A stretch of 64,000 nt of DNA from Forficula auricularia (lineage: Eukaryota; Arthropoda; Insecta; Dermaptera; Forficulidae), in the NCBI GenBank assembly GCA_024734495.1, contig JALMQS010000069.1, forward strand, positions 100,961-164,960, written 5' to 3'. The translations under genes and the position numbers were made by a program. Within the stretch, counting starts at the first letter, position 1. Every line of letters starts with the position of its first letter. Shown here in pieces: positions 50,501-59,272 of the stretch. Below the pieces are notes generated by a model. That model was not told where the DNA came from. It searched no databases and saw only the letters and a list, made by a program, of their open reading frames with translations.

Positions 50501-53500
50501 ATTTTATTTGTTTCCTCCATTGACCCCTTGAAACCCTGAAGAAGGAGGGAAGAATCCTCCGAAACGTCTGTTTGAAAGGAAAGGAGGAAAGAATCCAATA
50601 AATTACACCTTATTTGGATATGTGTTAATTTTTTCTTTCCTCACTACCCTGGGCTGCCTTCCTATATTTTCAAATAAAAAAAAAACTGTTTCTCTTATTT
50701 AATGAATGAATTATTTAAAAAAAAAAATATTATTTCTTAATAAGACAATATTTCTAAGTCATGAATAGCGATATTTGTGCGAGTTGCTCTTAATTCAACC
50801 AAACAAGAAGGAATAGTTAAATTAGTGGCAATAAATTTTTTCGGGGTGGGGGATTAATTTAAAAAATGTCTCTTTTTAATATCTATTATAAATTGACTAT
50901 AAAATCGTGGTGGATATAGAGGGAAAGACATTTCGAAGGGGCCTGCAACCATCAGCCCCTTAAATGAGAGCATGAGTTGAATCATAATCGAAACGTTTCG
51001 GTCTCTTTAATTATCATAATTAGTTTTGTGTTACTATTAAGGATATATCCCTGTTCAGGCAAAACTCACTAACTGCAAAATAACTCTTTTTAGTTTTTTA
51101 CATAAGTAGATTCAGAATAACGAAATCTTTCAAGAGGCAAAACTCACCAAGTCGTTAAATTTATTTTTGTCTGCTTTTTGTATTTGTTGTATAATCATAC
51201 CTTTAAAGAATATGAAAAATGTGTTTTCTACAAAAAGAACTAATTTGTGTTTGGTGTGTTTTACTAAAATAGGGACGATATATTCCTCATGTAAGTAAAT
51301 GATATATCTACATTCTTAATAGTAATAATAAATTTCAATGATAGGCTGTAGATAAATAAATTGGATATTTATTAGTAATGAAGCTGTTAAAGCTTTTATT
51401 TTTGTGATTAATTTGATTAAAGTTTGAATTTTTATTCAAATTTTAAATAAATCGAATGTCTCAAATATAGGTTCATTAAAACAAGAAGAAATATTGAAAT
51501 CATAATCGAGACGTTTCCGTTTATTTATTTATGAGATATCTGTTTTTTAACTATTAAGAGTAGAAATATTATATATTTTTCAAAAAAAATCAAAGATAGG
51601 CTGAAAATGGCAATTATAAAATATATAAGCTGAAACATCTAGAACCTGGGTTCATCCAAACAAGAAAGAACAATTAAATTATAATTGATAAATGTATCAG
51701 TGATTTGTTTTTGTTACTATTAATATATATATTATAGTTTGTCTGGCAGAGTTGCATATAGGTTTGCTAGTATAATCCTAATTCTGACGTTAGAAGTTTT
51801 CTAATTCTTATTTTAAATTTAAATTTCTGTATATTCTTAATAATTAATAAGTTGTTGAATGGAAATAAGGACAATAGCTTATGCAAATATTTTTTATTTT
51901 ATGCCAACATTTCGTCAACTTTGTTGACTTCCTCAGGGCTCAAACAAATTAACTTCATTGCATATTTGTCATTTTATAAATATTCATTCTTAGCAAACAA
52001 ATATAGGCCAGTCATTGAACAGATTGAAAATATATAATATTTTGATGACCTATATGAATGGCCTATATTTGATTGCTAAGAATGAATATTTATAACATGA
52101 CAAATATGCAATGAAGTTAATTTGTTTGAGTCTCTGAGGAAGTCAACAAAGTTGACGAAACGTTGGCATAAAATAAAAATATTTGCATAAGCTATTGTCC
52201 TTATTGCCCTACAACAACTTATTAATTTAATCGATGGACATAAATAATCAAAATAATTCTTAATAATAACAAAAACCAATGATAGAATTTGAAAGTTTAT
52301 AATAGGAAAAGTTTTTATGTGTGACTTTTTTATTTATCAGCCAACGTTTCGTCGACTTTGCCGACTTCTTCAGGACTTCAAATAGTCATACCACACATAT
52401 GTCTAAATTTTCTTATTATCTTCGTTACCATTGAAGACCATCAGAACAGAAATTTCAAAAAATATTTGGCACATTCACAAAAACAATTTTTCTTTCTTTT
52501 CTTTCTATATTAACAATTACATTAGATATAAAACAGAAATAACATATATAGAATGAGGCAACACTGTTTTTAAAAACAGAATAGAATATTTTTTTCTTTT
52601 GTTCCTTACATAAAGAAATCTCAAATTTAAATTATTTAAATAATCAAATTAATCACAAAAATAAAAGCTTTAACAGCTTCATTACTAATAAATATCCGAT
52701 TTATTTATCTACAGCCTATCATTGAAATTTATTATTTTACTATTAAGAATTAAATTGAAAGTTTTTGTGCCGAGAGTAGGAGAATTTTTATATATTGAAG
52801 GAGACAATAGAAGAGTGTGTCTTCTGCTGGAATTATAAATTTTATTTATAACGAGACTATAGTTTCGAGGGGTTTGCCCTCTTCATCAGTCTATTACAAT
52901 TGATTCACAGGAATTAATTGAAGAGGGCAAAGCCCTCAAAACTATAGTCTCATTATAAATGAAATTTATAATTCCAGCAGAAGACACATTATTTTATTGT
53001 CTCCTTCAACTATTAAGAATGTAGATATATCATTTACTTACATGAGGAATATATCATCCCTATTCTGGACAAAAAAAAACACGAAATAGTTATTTTTGTA
53101 GAAAACACATTTTTCATATTCTTTGAAGGTATGATTATACAACAAATAAAAAAAGCAGACAAAAATAGATTTAACGACTTGGTGAGTTTTGCCTCTTGAA
53201 ACATTTCGTTATTCTGGAACGAGGGGTGATCCGCGATTGGAAGTAGGTACACCTCTTTGAAATATTGGAAGTACTTGGAAATATTTGGTAGTACTTGGAA
53301 ATATTTGGAATTACTTGGAAATATTTGGAAGTACTTGGAAATATTTGGAAGTACAAGTGGAAGTAGGTGTACAGCATATTAGGTCGCGGTTCACCCCTCG
53401 TTCTGAATCTTCTGATGTAAAAAACTAAAGAGTTATTTTGCAGTTAGTGAGTTTTGCCTGAACAGGGATATATCCTTAATAGTAACACAAAACTAATTAT

Positions 53501-54979
53501 GATAATAAAAGAGACCGATTATGATTCAACTCATGCTCTCATTTAAGGGGCTGATGGTTGCAGGCCCCTTCGAAATGTCTTTCCCTCTATATCCACCACG
53601 ATTTTATAGTAAATTTATAATAGATATTAAAAAAGAGACATTTTTTTCAATTAATCTCCCAAATTATTTAAATTTCAGATTTCTTTATGTAAGGATCAAA
53701 AGAAAAAATATTCTATTCTGGTTTTAAAAAGTATTGCCTCATTCTATCTATGTTATTTCTGTTTTATATCTAATGTAATTGTTAATATAAAAAGAGAAGA
53801 ACGAAAAATTGTTTTTGTCAATGTGCCAAATATTTTTTGAAATTTGTGTTTCTGATGGTCTTCAATGGTAACGAAGATAACAAGAAAATTTAGACGAATG
53901 TATGACATGACTATTTGAAACCCTGAAGAAGTCAGCAAATAAATAAATAAAATAATTGGCTGATAAATAAAAAAAGTCACACATAAAAACTTGTCCTTAT
54001 TTTCCTTTTGTTAACTTTCAAATTAATACAAATTAATAAGTTGTTGTAGGGAAATAAGGACAATAGCTTATGCAAATATTTTTTATTTTATGCCAACGTT
54101 TCGTCAACTTTGTTGACTTCCTCAGAGGCTCAAACAAATTAACTTCTTTCCATATTTGTCATTTTATAAGTATTCATTCTTAGCAAACACATATAGGCAC
54201 AGATTGAAAATATTTCCTAGGAATATGCAAAGAAGTTAATTTGTTTGAGCACTGAGGAAGTCAACAAAGTTGACGAAACGTTGGCATAAAATAAAAATAC
54301 TTGCATAAGCTATTGTCCTTATTTCCTATAACAACTTATTAATTTAATCGATGGACATAAATAATCAAAAAAATTAATACAAATTATGGACGGAAATGAT
54401 AATAACAATGATAAAATGAAGATAATTGTTAACAAATATACTGTAAAATGATTTGATCTATTACTTTTAATTTGGATGATTCCAGAACAGCTTGCACATA
54501 AGTCTGCATTCAAAATATTATTTCTGAAGTGTATTTTGGAAAAAAAAAATTATTTTGATACCTGTCAAATAGCTATAGAGACTTTGTAAATGGGCACGAT
54601 CTTTATAATAACTTCTTGTCAGTGAATTCCATACAACATCAGAAACTTTTTTGACCAATTCCCTGGAAGCATAAATTCCACACTTGTATTGACTAATGTC
54701 AATTGCACCTTTAATTATGGCATGGAACTTGGAATAAAGAGCCTCAACAATGTGCATTTGTAAAAAAGGAAGCTTGATTTCAGAGAAGTTATCATTTTCT
54801 TTAGGCATGGTCAAGGTTCGAGAACAGGTGAGGGAATTCTCTACGGCCCCGACTACAATTGACAACAAGGCTAAATCAGGTTCCGAACTATTCCCGAGTT
54901 GTTGTCGAAAAAGATGAACTATCGATGGAATATCATCGAGAGGGAAATGAATTTTGTCGAGTGAAAGAAAACCCGCCAT
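43256..54979 (-). CDS. MEN1: Menin (MEN1-type tumour suppressor scaffold), complete six-exon gene
   Basis: Menin is a nuclear scaffold that bridges MLL/Trithorax histone methyltransferases, LEDGF and transcription factors such as JunD. Exons on - are 54979-54562, 49526-49374, 46162-45920, 45051-44904, 44827-44768 and 44519-43256; all have GT-AG ends and join in frame to 761 codons plus TGA. Conserved blocks are [14 protein letters not shown] (exon 1), [18 protein letters not shown] in the transglutaminase-like fold (exon 2), [19 protein letters not shown] (exon 3), [11 protein letters not shown] (exon 4), [14 protein letters not shown] and [20 protein letters not shown] (exon 6), and the C-terminal [15 protein letters not shown] and [10 protein letters not shown]. 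It is longer than human menin (about 610) because of an acidic/Lys-rich stretch (residues about 436-480), an Asn run (about 488-500) and an Ala/Thr/Lys/Pro repeat (about 580-675). The last residues are basic (RSKRTRRE), like the nuclear localisation tail of the family. Confidence 0.96.
43565..43684 (-). repeat. 24 bp coding tandem repeat in menin exon 6
   Basis: Five 8-residue units of the form TK(P/A)A(T/S)(A/P)xx follow each other ([40 protein letters not shown]). Looser KSA(A/T) units precede them up to about 43800. This is the reason the opposite strand is open here. Confidence 0.85.
44768..44827 (-). CDS. MEN1: Menin exon 5 (60 bp)
   Basis: Acceptor CAAATTAG, donor GATT|GTAAGT. It encodes [20 protein letters not shown], equivalent to the NRNVREALQAWADTATVIQ region of vertebrate menin. 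Confidence 0.92.
44904..45051 (-). CDS. MEN1: Menin exon 4
   Basis: Acceptor TATATAG, donor TATAG|GTAATT. It encodes [20 protein letters not shown] and [18 protein letters not shown]. Confidence 0.94.
45182..45492. mobile_element. DNA element with GGGGCCATCCATAAATTACG ends, menin intron 4
   Basis: Left end GGGGCCATCCATAAATTACG and right end CGTAATTTATGGATGGCCCC are exact inverses. Inner copies of GTGACAGA or GTGACACAG are also symmetrical. No ORF. These ends are frequent in arthropod genomes. Confidence 0.8.
45645..45809. mobile_element. Foldback element E9 (family III, ribozyme lost), menin intron
   Basis: Arms GAAGGAGACAATAAAAGAGT and inverse. The duplication TAAAATACAATATT lies at 45631-45644 and 45810-45823. 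It is inverted relative to the copy at 18860-19000. The hammerhead centre is reduced to GAGACTATAGTTTATAGTC. Confidence 0.82.
45920..46162 (-). CDS. MEN1: Menin exon 3
   Basis: Acceptor AAATAG, donor ATTG|GTTAGT. It encodes [20 protein letters not shown] and [20 protein letters not shown]. This exon has no ORF start of its own but joins both neighbours in frame. Confidence 0.94.
46400..46440 (+). ncRNA. Possible hammerhead motif, family V
   Basis: CTGAAGA at 46407-46413, a short GGG/CCC helix II and GAAA at 46428-46431 are in order. The cleavage site and helix I are not clear. Antisense to menin. Confidence 0.35.
46911..46961 (+). pseudogene. Truncated tRNA-like sequence
   Basis: GGATCAGCC pairs with GGCTGATC like an acceptor stem, and CCGGGTTCGAATCCCGG forms a T arm with a B box. 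D and anticodon arms are missing, so it is a tRNA fossil or SINE head. Confidence 0.6.
46974..47305. mobile_element. hAT-type MITE in menin intron 2
   Basis: It starts CAGAGGTGGCCAAAACGTGG and ends TTAGTGGCCATCCCTG. The 8 bp duplication GTCTATAA is perfect at 46966-46973 and 47306-47313. The words GGCTCGCGAGCC and GCGGCTC are typical of vertebrate- and arthropod-type hAT MITEs. Confidence 0.88.
47626..49145. repeat. Three-copy tandem repeat (about 185 bp) interrupted by a LINE
   Basis: Units contain TGGATTAATAAAAAG, CAACCTTCTCAGACCT and GAACGGAAGAAGATCAAATT. Copies begin near 47626, 47810 and 48989. The third follows the LINE at 47967-48960, which entered between TTTTGGCTAC and the next TTATTTTGTCC. 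Confidence 0.8.
47967..48960 (+). pseudogene. 5'-truncated LINE, best-preserved copy, menin intron 2
   Basis: A 221-codon frame runs [20 protein letters not shown] then ADDSTL (the RT catalytic YADD), [17 protein letters not shown] and [17 protein letters not shown]. It then breaks by frameshift near 48570; the remaining 3' part is readable to [15 protein letters not shown]. The tail has GTAACTCCTTCTCTCATC and an A run. It is antisense to menin. Confidence 0.87.
49374..49526 (-). CDS. MEN1: Menin exon 2
   Basis: Acceptor TTATTTCAG, donor CATG|GTGAGT. It encodes [16 protein letters not shown] and [18 protein letters not shown], then AEVTWHG, the core of the transglutaminase-like fold. Confidence 0.95.
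49712..49771 (+). ncRNA. Hammerhead ribozyme, family IV (single copy)
   Basis: CTGAAGA at 49725-49731, helix II GGTCA (49733-49737) with TGACC (49746-49750), GAAAC at 49751-49755, a one-base loop, then GTT at 49757-49759. Helix I pairs TAG with CTA and ATTAA with TTAAT. It lies in menin intron 1, antisense. Confidence 0.7.
50245..50298 (-). ncRNA. Hammerhead ribozyme, family I, left arm of E3
   Basis: On -, CTGAAGA (50288-50282), GGAGG/CCTCC helix II, GAAAC (50263-50259) and GTC (50258-50256). Helix I has GGTTT/AAACC. It is in the sense orientation of the menin transcript. Confidence 0.8.
50526..50579 (+). ncRNA. Hammerhead ribozyme, family I, right arm of E3
   Basis: CTGAAGA at 50536-50542, helix II GGAGG/CCTCC, GAAAC at 50561-50565 and GTC at 50566-50568. 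The first base of helix I after the cleavage site is T instead of G, weakening one pair. Confidence 0.78.
51902..51942 (-). ncRNA. Hammerhead, family II, left arm of E5 (one core-adjacent change)
   Basis: CTGAGGA (51936-51930), GTCAAC/GTTGAC helix II, then GAAAT instead of GAAAC (51913-51909) and GTT. The change breaks the second pair of the minimal helix III, so activity is probably reduced. Confidence 0.65.
52128..52170 (+). ncRNA. Hammerhead, family II, right arm of E5
   Basis: CTGAGGA 52134-52140, GTCAAC 52142-52147 with GTTGAC 52151-52156, GAAAC 52157-52161, GTT 52162-52164. Helix I is weakened by a C-to-T change before the core. Confidence 0.75.
52338..52380 (-). ncRNA. Hammerhead ribozyme, family II-like variant
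   Basis: On -, CTGAAGA (52373-52367), helix II GTCG...CGAC, GAAAC (52350-52346) and GTT (52345-52343). It lies in the left arm of the 52290-54020 element; the right-arm counterpart (53922-53960) has lost most of the core. Sense to menin. Confidence 0.68.
52751..53008. mobile_element. Palindromic hammerhead element E7 (family III), complete copy
   Basis: ACTATTAAGAAT duplicates at 52739-52750 and 53009-53020. The 258 bp element has one intact hammerhead (left, -) and a ruined one (right, +, 52917-52955). Truncated relatives are at 18860-19000 and 45645-45809. Confidence 0.87.
52845..52900 (-). ncRNA. Hammerhead ribozyme, family III, with closed helix III
   Basis: On -, CTGATGA (52889-52883), helix II GAGGG-CAAAC-CCCTC, GAAAC (52866-52862), a TATA loop and GTC (52857-52855). 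Helix I pairs TC with GA and TTATAA with TTGTAA around an internal loop. Having a four-base loop on helix III, this one could act as a monomer. Sense to menin. Confidence 0.82.
53219..53402. mobile_element. GAGGGGTGAACCGCGA MITE, copy 2, with internal 22 bp tandem repeat
   Basis: Ends CGAGGGGTGATCCGCGATTG and GGTCGCGGTTCACCCCTCG. Inside, ACTTGGAAATATTTGGAA repeats about five times with a 22 bp period. Confidence 0.75.
54090..54131 (-). ncRNA. Hammerhead, family II, left arm of E6
   Basis: CTGAGGA (54125-54119), GTCAAC/GTTGAC, GAAAC (54102-54098), GTT (54097-54095). One inserted base separates the core from the helix I GCC. Sense to menin. Confidence 0.75.
54247..54288 (+). ncRNA. Hammerhead, family II, right arm of E6
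   Basis: CTGAGGA 54252-54258, GTCAAC/GTTGAC helix II, GAAAC 54275-54279, GTT 54280-54282. Helix I is shortened by a changed C. Confidence 0.73.
54562..54979 (-). CDS. MEN1: Menin exon 1 with start codon
   Basis: ATG is at 54979-54977 and the donor is ACAG|GTATCA. It encodes residues 1-139 ([16 protein letters not shown]... to SYLTG), matching the menin N-terminus in length and in [15 protein letters not shown] and [16 protein letters not shown]. Confidence 0.95.
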
Positions 54980-55560
54980 GTCGCCAAATGAATTACATCA
55001 AGAGTTCCGATATTAAAATCGATTGCAAATTAGTTAAACATGTTTCTGAAAATAATCACTCATAATTAATCGAAATATTGATTATTCCTAAATAATTCAT
55101 TTTAAATTGTGATTTGTGAGAGATGTCAGAATTTGTCCAAATGGTGTAATTCCTTAGAATACAGAACCAAGCTGGGAAACATTCAAAATGTTTGGCAGTT
55201 GGGCAATTAACCAGGGGGAATTGTTGCTCATGTTCATCCTGTTCTGAGCTCAACTCAACTCAACAAGAGCCAACTTGTTCAAAACATTCAAACAAACAAC
55301 ATTATCCAGCTTAGCTATTCCTTCAAAAAATATCTAGCTATCTATCTAGGTATATATATTATAATCGGCTTGAGCGACGACGCCGACGTGATTTTTTTAA
55401 TTTTAAAAACACACTTATAATAGTTCATGACAATAAAATTGGAAAATTTAAATTATTATCTTAAAACACATTAATAGTTCATGTCAAATAAAATGTATTA
55501 AAATTAGGAAATTTAAATTATTATCTTAAAACCCACTAATAGTTCATGAAAAATAAAATT
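54980..55560. other. Upstream region of menin
   Basis: This should hold the menin 5' UTR and promoter on -, but I see no clear TATA box or other diagnostic element. From 55410 a 68 bp tandem repeat begins (TTAAATTATTATCTTAAAAC with TAATAGTTCATG). Confidence 0.35.
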
Positions 55561-56015
55561 TAGTGCCTGGAGCACCGAGCGATGCTCGGTAACTTTTTGC
55601 CTCTAAATAGCTTAAGGAGGTTCTTTCGCGACAATCCACACAAAAAGTTTTATCCTCGTAACCACTCTATAAATATGAACTGAACTAAAATTTTAGGTTA
55701 TGTTTTTTTATCGTGACTGTAGCACTCACACTACGAAATCTCTATATCTATCGGATTAAAATTTATACACGACTAATAACTCATGAGACTTGATAAGTTC
55801 TCCAATTTTTAGGGAAATCTTTAGAGCCGTTTTCGAGAAGCCAATTTTATATATATATATACAAGAATTTCTCGTTTAATATAATAAGATAAGATAAGAT
55901 AATTAAAATTAGGAAATTTAAATTATTATCTTAAAACCCACTAATACTTCATGAAAAATAAAATATATATTAAAATTAAGAAATTTAAATTATTATTTTA
56001 AAAGCCACTACGAAG
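55415..56015. repeat. Tandem repeat (about 68 bp) split by a dispersed repeat
   Basis: Units TTTAAATTATTATCTTAAAA with AGTTCATG occur before 55560 and resume at 55908-56010. The insert at 55561-55907 is the CACCGAGCGATGCTCGG repeat, which ends with a TATATA run and an AAGATAAGAT microsatellite. Confidence 0.7.
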
Positions 56016-56397
56016 TCTATAGGGGTCGTAGCCCCTTGGCCAACAAGATGCCCGCCAAATGCTGGTAAAACAAAATTCTATTTCGAAACAGATATTATTA
56101 AAATCAGCAAAGATTGTTGATTATTATGGTAAAAGATTTACTATATCGACAACTAACTATTTATATTGAAGCTTTGGTGGACAAGAGTGAATATGAAGGA
56201 TTTTCTGGTTTATTGTGAAATTGAAAATTCTTTCGGGTTAGACTATCTGTAGTGAAATCAGAAAATTAGTTGAAATATTCTAGTTGGGCTTTTAATTTTG
56301 ATAAAAATAGGAAAATAAAATAAAATAATTTGTAATAGTATTTGCCCACTATTTCTATAGCCTTTTTCAAATGTTGATAAATGTATCAAACATTTAA

Positions 56398-56895
56398 AGC
56401 AGTTGTTTTGCGACAATACTAGCAAAAAGTTAATGCTAGAGTATATAGAACAGACAATAAAGATTCATAATTCATAAGCCCAAAACTTTTGGCTGTTTAT
56501 GTACAACTACTAGCCAATCCTAAATCTTTCATTATATATTTTTCATTATTTATTCATTATTATCTCAAAAACTGTGTTATAACTATGAATTAAAATTTTC
56601 TTAAAAATGGATTAGTTATTGTCTAATGTTGGTTTAGTTTTTTATAACTATGGTAAGAATAGTTTCTTAATGATAATTAAATATGTATGTAAACTTTTCG
56701 ATATCCCGTATAGTGCAATGTATAAGAGTCTGAAAAACTCTATCTTTGGAATTTAATATCTCCGGAACTAAATATTGTTCATCAATTTCGTTTTGCCACC
56801 AATCGATGCAGAAATATTTAAATAATAATCTGTCTGTAATTTCAAAAATAATTCTAAGAAAACCCATATATAGTGAAACATAACTACCTTAATTT
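56398..56895. repeat. Dispersed repeat, second copy of 6597-7680
   Basis: It shares TTGCGACAATACTAGCAAAA, CGTTTTGCCACCAATCGATG and CTAAGAAAACCCATAT with the copy in the L2HGDH intron. Confidence 0.65.
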
Positions 56896-57525
56896 CATCT
56901 TTGGTGAACTAAGACCGTTTGTTGAAGCTTATTTTATTATAATTTCTTTTGAATTAAAACATTTTTAAATTTGAACAAAATAGATTAGAGATGTTTATTA
57001 TCATATAAAAATATATTTTTTGATGATAACTCGGTATGAGATTGCCTTAAAAATTTCACCCGATGATGAGGGTAGAACATTCTATTGTATATTTGTAATT
57101 ACTGTCGATATTTCCTGTAATAGATAGTGATTTTTGAACATGTATTAGTATAATATATTGCTTAGCAAAATGTAAGTCGCAGAACAACAAAATTCTTTAC
57201 TCAAGCTAGATAGATAAGGGGGCCGCCAGTGCCCCCCTGCCCTTAGAAAAATAGACCGTATTGATGAAATATACTGTTTCACTGTACCACTTATGTATTT
57301 CTCATTAAATTATTTCATTACTTCCAAAATTTGTCAATTCTACTAAAAAATTGAAACCTTGTGGTGGCTAATCAGCTGGTCGCCTGCTGATGTCTAATCG
57401 GATTACCCAAATTGAAACATATCATATAAGCGGCTCCCCCTAGAAAAACTTCCTAACTACGCCAATGGATATCAGAGCTTAGTAGGGGTAGCTACAGCAA
57501 GCTTTTGGTTGAAATCGAAGAACTT
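56896..57525. other. Unassigned intergenic sequence
   Basis: No gene or repeat boundary recognised. Confidence 0.35.
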
Positions 57526-57529
57526 GAAC

Positions 57530-57700
57530 CGAGGGGTGAACCGCGACTTATATCATCGTGGACACCTACTTCCACTTCCCTTTCATTTCCAAATTGAAGA
57601 TAATAGGTGAAGGGGCATTATCTAATTAATTTCAAAATAATTCCACATAATTCCAAAGACGTGTACACCTAATTCTAATCGCGGTTCACCCGTCGACTGG
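57530..57700. mobile_element. GAGGGGTGAACCGCGA MITE, copy 3
   Basis: Ends CGAGGGGTGAACCGCGAC and ATCGCGGTTCACCCGTCG are inverses. Internal GTGGACACCTACTTCCACTT recalls copy 1. Confidence 0.75.
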
Positions 57701-58079
57701 AACTATCATTTTACTCTAAAAGCGACTTAGGATTTTTTGTGAATTTCTCAAAAATGTCTTCAACCATTTTTTTTTAATCCATGTGCTTAACTATCATCTT
57801 AAGTTCTTAAAAGTGTATATATTTTATTCCAAATGAAATTATAAGGGAGAAACGTTTCGAAAAACAAAACAAAAAACTAATGAATTTTTTAAAATCTCAA
57901 TACTATATAATAAAGAAATATCTAATTTTTTAAATTCGAATAAAATTTAGGAGAAGAGTCGATTAGGTTTGTTATAAAAAAGTGCAAAACCCCTATTATC
58001 ATATATTACATTCTTCTATTATTATACAGAAACTTTTAAAGCGATTGGCAATGACAAATGGACCAGAAAAGAAATTAAT

Positions 58080-58880
58080 GATCACACAAAAAGTTTTAGC
58101 CTCGTAACCATCACTCTATAAATATGAAGGATGTTAAAATATTAGGTTATGTTTTTTAACGTGACTGTACATTTTACACTACCATATTCTCTTTAAGAAT
58201 GGATCGTTTCCAAGCCATTGATATTTTATCCCCTCCACTACAAATAATCGCCCAAATATGTTTTTTTTATTATTTTTTTATTTTTATCAAAACTACATGG
58301 TAAATAATTTCATTTTTTTTATGTTAGTCCGAATATATTATTCTAACAAATATTAGTTTTTCATCAAGATGGTGAAAGTCCTTCAATGAAAAAGAAATAA
58401 AATAATTATCATTTTCCCACCCTTTCCCTATCTACTATAAGTAAAAAATTTCATTTAAAATTGCAATTATTTCGTTTGGTGTAGTAAATCGTCTTAAAAT
58501 TTTAACAGTGTGTTTATTATGCTTTTCTTCTTCGAGTGCCATACCCTAAACGGGTGTCGGCGCCTCTCCACATATACCTGTGCTGAGTGTGTTTAGTTGT
58601 TTTACACAGATATACGGGACCTACTTTTTAACGCCGGTTCCGAACGGCTAATTTGGAGAGGTCACTTGGCAATTATACTCTTGGTAGGTTGCCATTACTT
58701 TCCAAGAGGAGGCGACTGCAAATATCTATCTGCCGAGATTCGGTCTCGAACCAGCGATCTCCGAGTCAGCTACCCAACACTCTAACCACTGACCCACAGT
58801 CGCCTCATTATGCTTTTAATGAGTATTATTCCAAGTTTCGAAGACTTCTTGAATTTTTTCATTTGTGAAAGAACTACCTT
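58080..58880. repeat. Dispersed repeat (CTCGTAACC...CTCTATAAATATG) interrupted by a SINE
   Basis: It matches 40586-41225, sharing AGTTTTTCATCAAGATGGTG and AATCGCCCAAATATGTTTT. The 41 kb copy has ATTATGCTTTTAATGA uninterrupted, which proves the SINE is the later arrival. Confidence 0.7.
58527..58806 (-). mobile_element. tRNA-derived SINE with 11 bp target-site duplication, copy 1
   Basis: On -, A-box-like GTGGGTCAGTGGTTAGAGTG and B-box-like GGTTCGAGACCG, a body shared with 60261-60524, and an AGAAGAAG tail. ATTATGCTTTT is duplicated at 58516-58526 and 58807-58817. Confidence 0.85.
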
Positions 58881-59272
58881 AATATTTAAAATTTCAAACA
58901 AAATAAAAATTTAATAGGTATCCTATTTTGATTTTCGCGCATTAGAATTACCAACATATTGATATATATTTTCAAAAAATTAATATATATATATATATAA
59001 ATCGCTATTTTTTATTATTATATATTTCTAATTTTTAAAAGATATTAATTTTATGTGTATAAATTAATATTTAGTGTATTTCTAGACCTAGTGTTACTTC
59101 TTCCGATCAAATTCTCTTAAGAGTTTAATTATTTGAAAAACGAATAAAAATGTAGACAAAGTCATGTCTAAGTTTACATTATAAATTAAATTAACTGTAC
59201 TGTCATTTGATATTTTATCCTTAAACGAATTCTATCTTGAAATATTTAACAACCTTCACAATAATTTCCAAA

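Larger units (their letters stand above)
50106..50660. mobile_element. Palindromic double-hammerhead element E3 (family I), menin intron 1
   Basis: Arms share GAAATTTTCTCTGGAGAGAG, GGAAGGCAGCCCAGG and AGGTGTAATTTATTGGA with E1 (8748-9283). The centre near 50405 contains TCTCTAATTTAGAAAAGAGA. The two hammerheads are divergent. I could not define a clear target duplication. Confidence 0.8.
51844..52255. mobile_element. Palindromic double-hammerhead element E5 (family II)
   Basis: ATTCTTAATAA duplicates at 51833-51843 and 52256-52266. Arms start AATAAGTTGTTG and end CAACTTATTAATT; the centre lies near 52040 (ATATTTTGATGACC). Two divergent hammerheads at 51902-51942 (-) and 52128-52170 (+). Confidence 0.85.
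50835..54020. mobile_element. Nested giant inverted repeats, menin intron 1
   Basis: The segment 50835-51460 is the inverse of 52640-53680 (shared words: GTGGATATAGAGGGAAAGAC, GCAAAACTCACTAACTGCAA, GATATATCCCTGTTCAGG), the right arm carrying two extra insertions (52751-53008 and 53219-53402). That right arm is itself enclosed by a second inverted repeat, 52290-52650 with 53660-54020. No protein is encoded. I read it as a non-autonomous element with long ends (52290-54020) and a second, inverted copy of its interior at the left. Confidence 0.65.
54032..54370. mobile_element. Palindromic double-hammerhead element E6 (family II)
   Basis: AAATTAATACAA duplicates at 54020-54031 and 54371-54382. 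Two divergent hammerheads at 54090-54131 (-) and 54247-54288 (+). It lies about 200 bp from menin exon 1. Confidence 0.86.

Noticed and set aside
53545..53585. GGCTGATGG...TTCGAAATGTC on + (inverse near 50940)
   Set aside because: A9 is G and helix II does not form cleanly; kept only as part of the inverted repeat.
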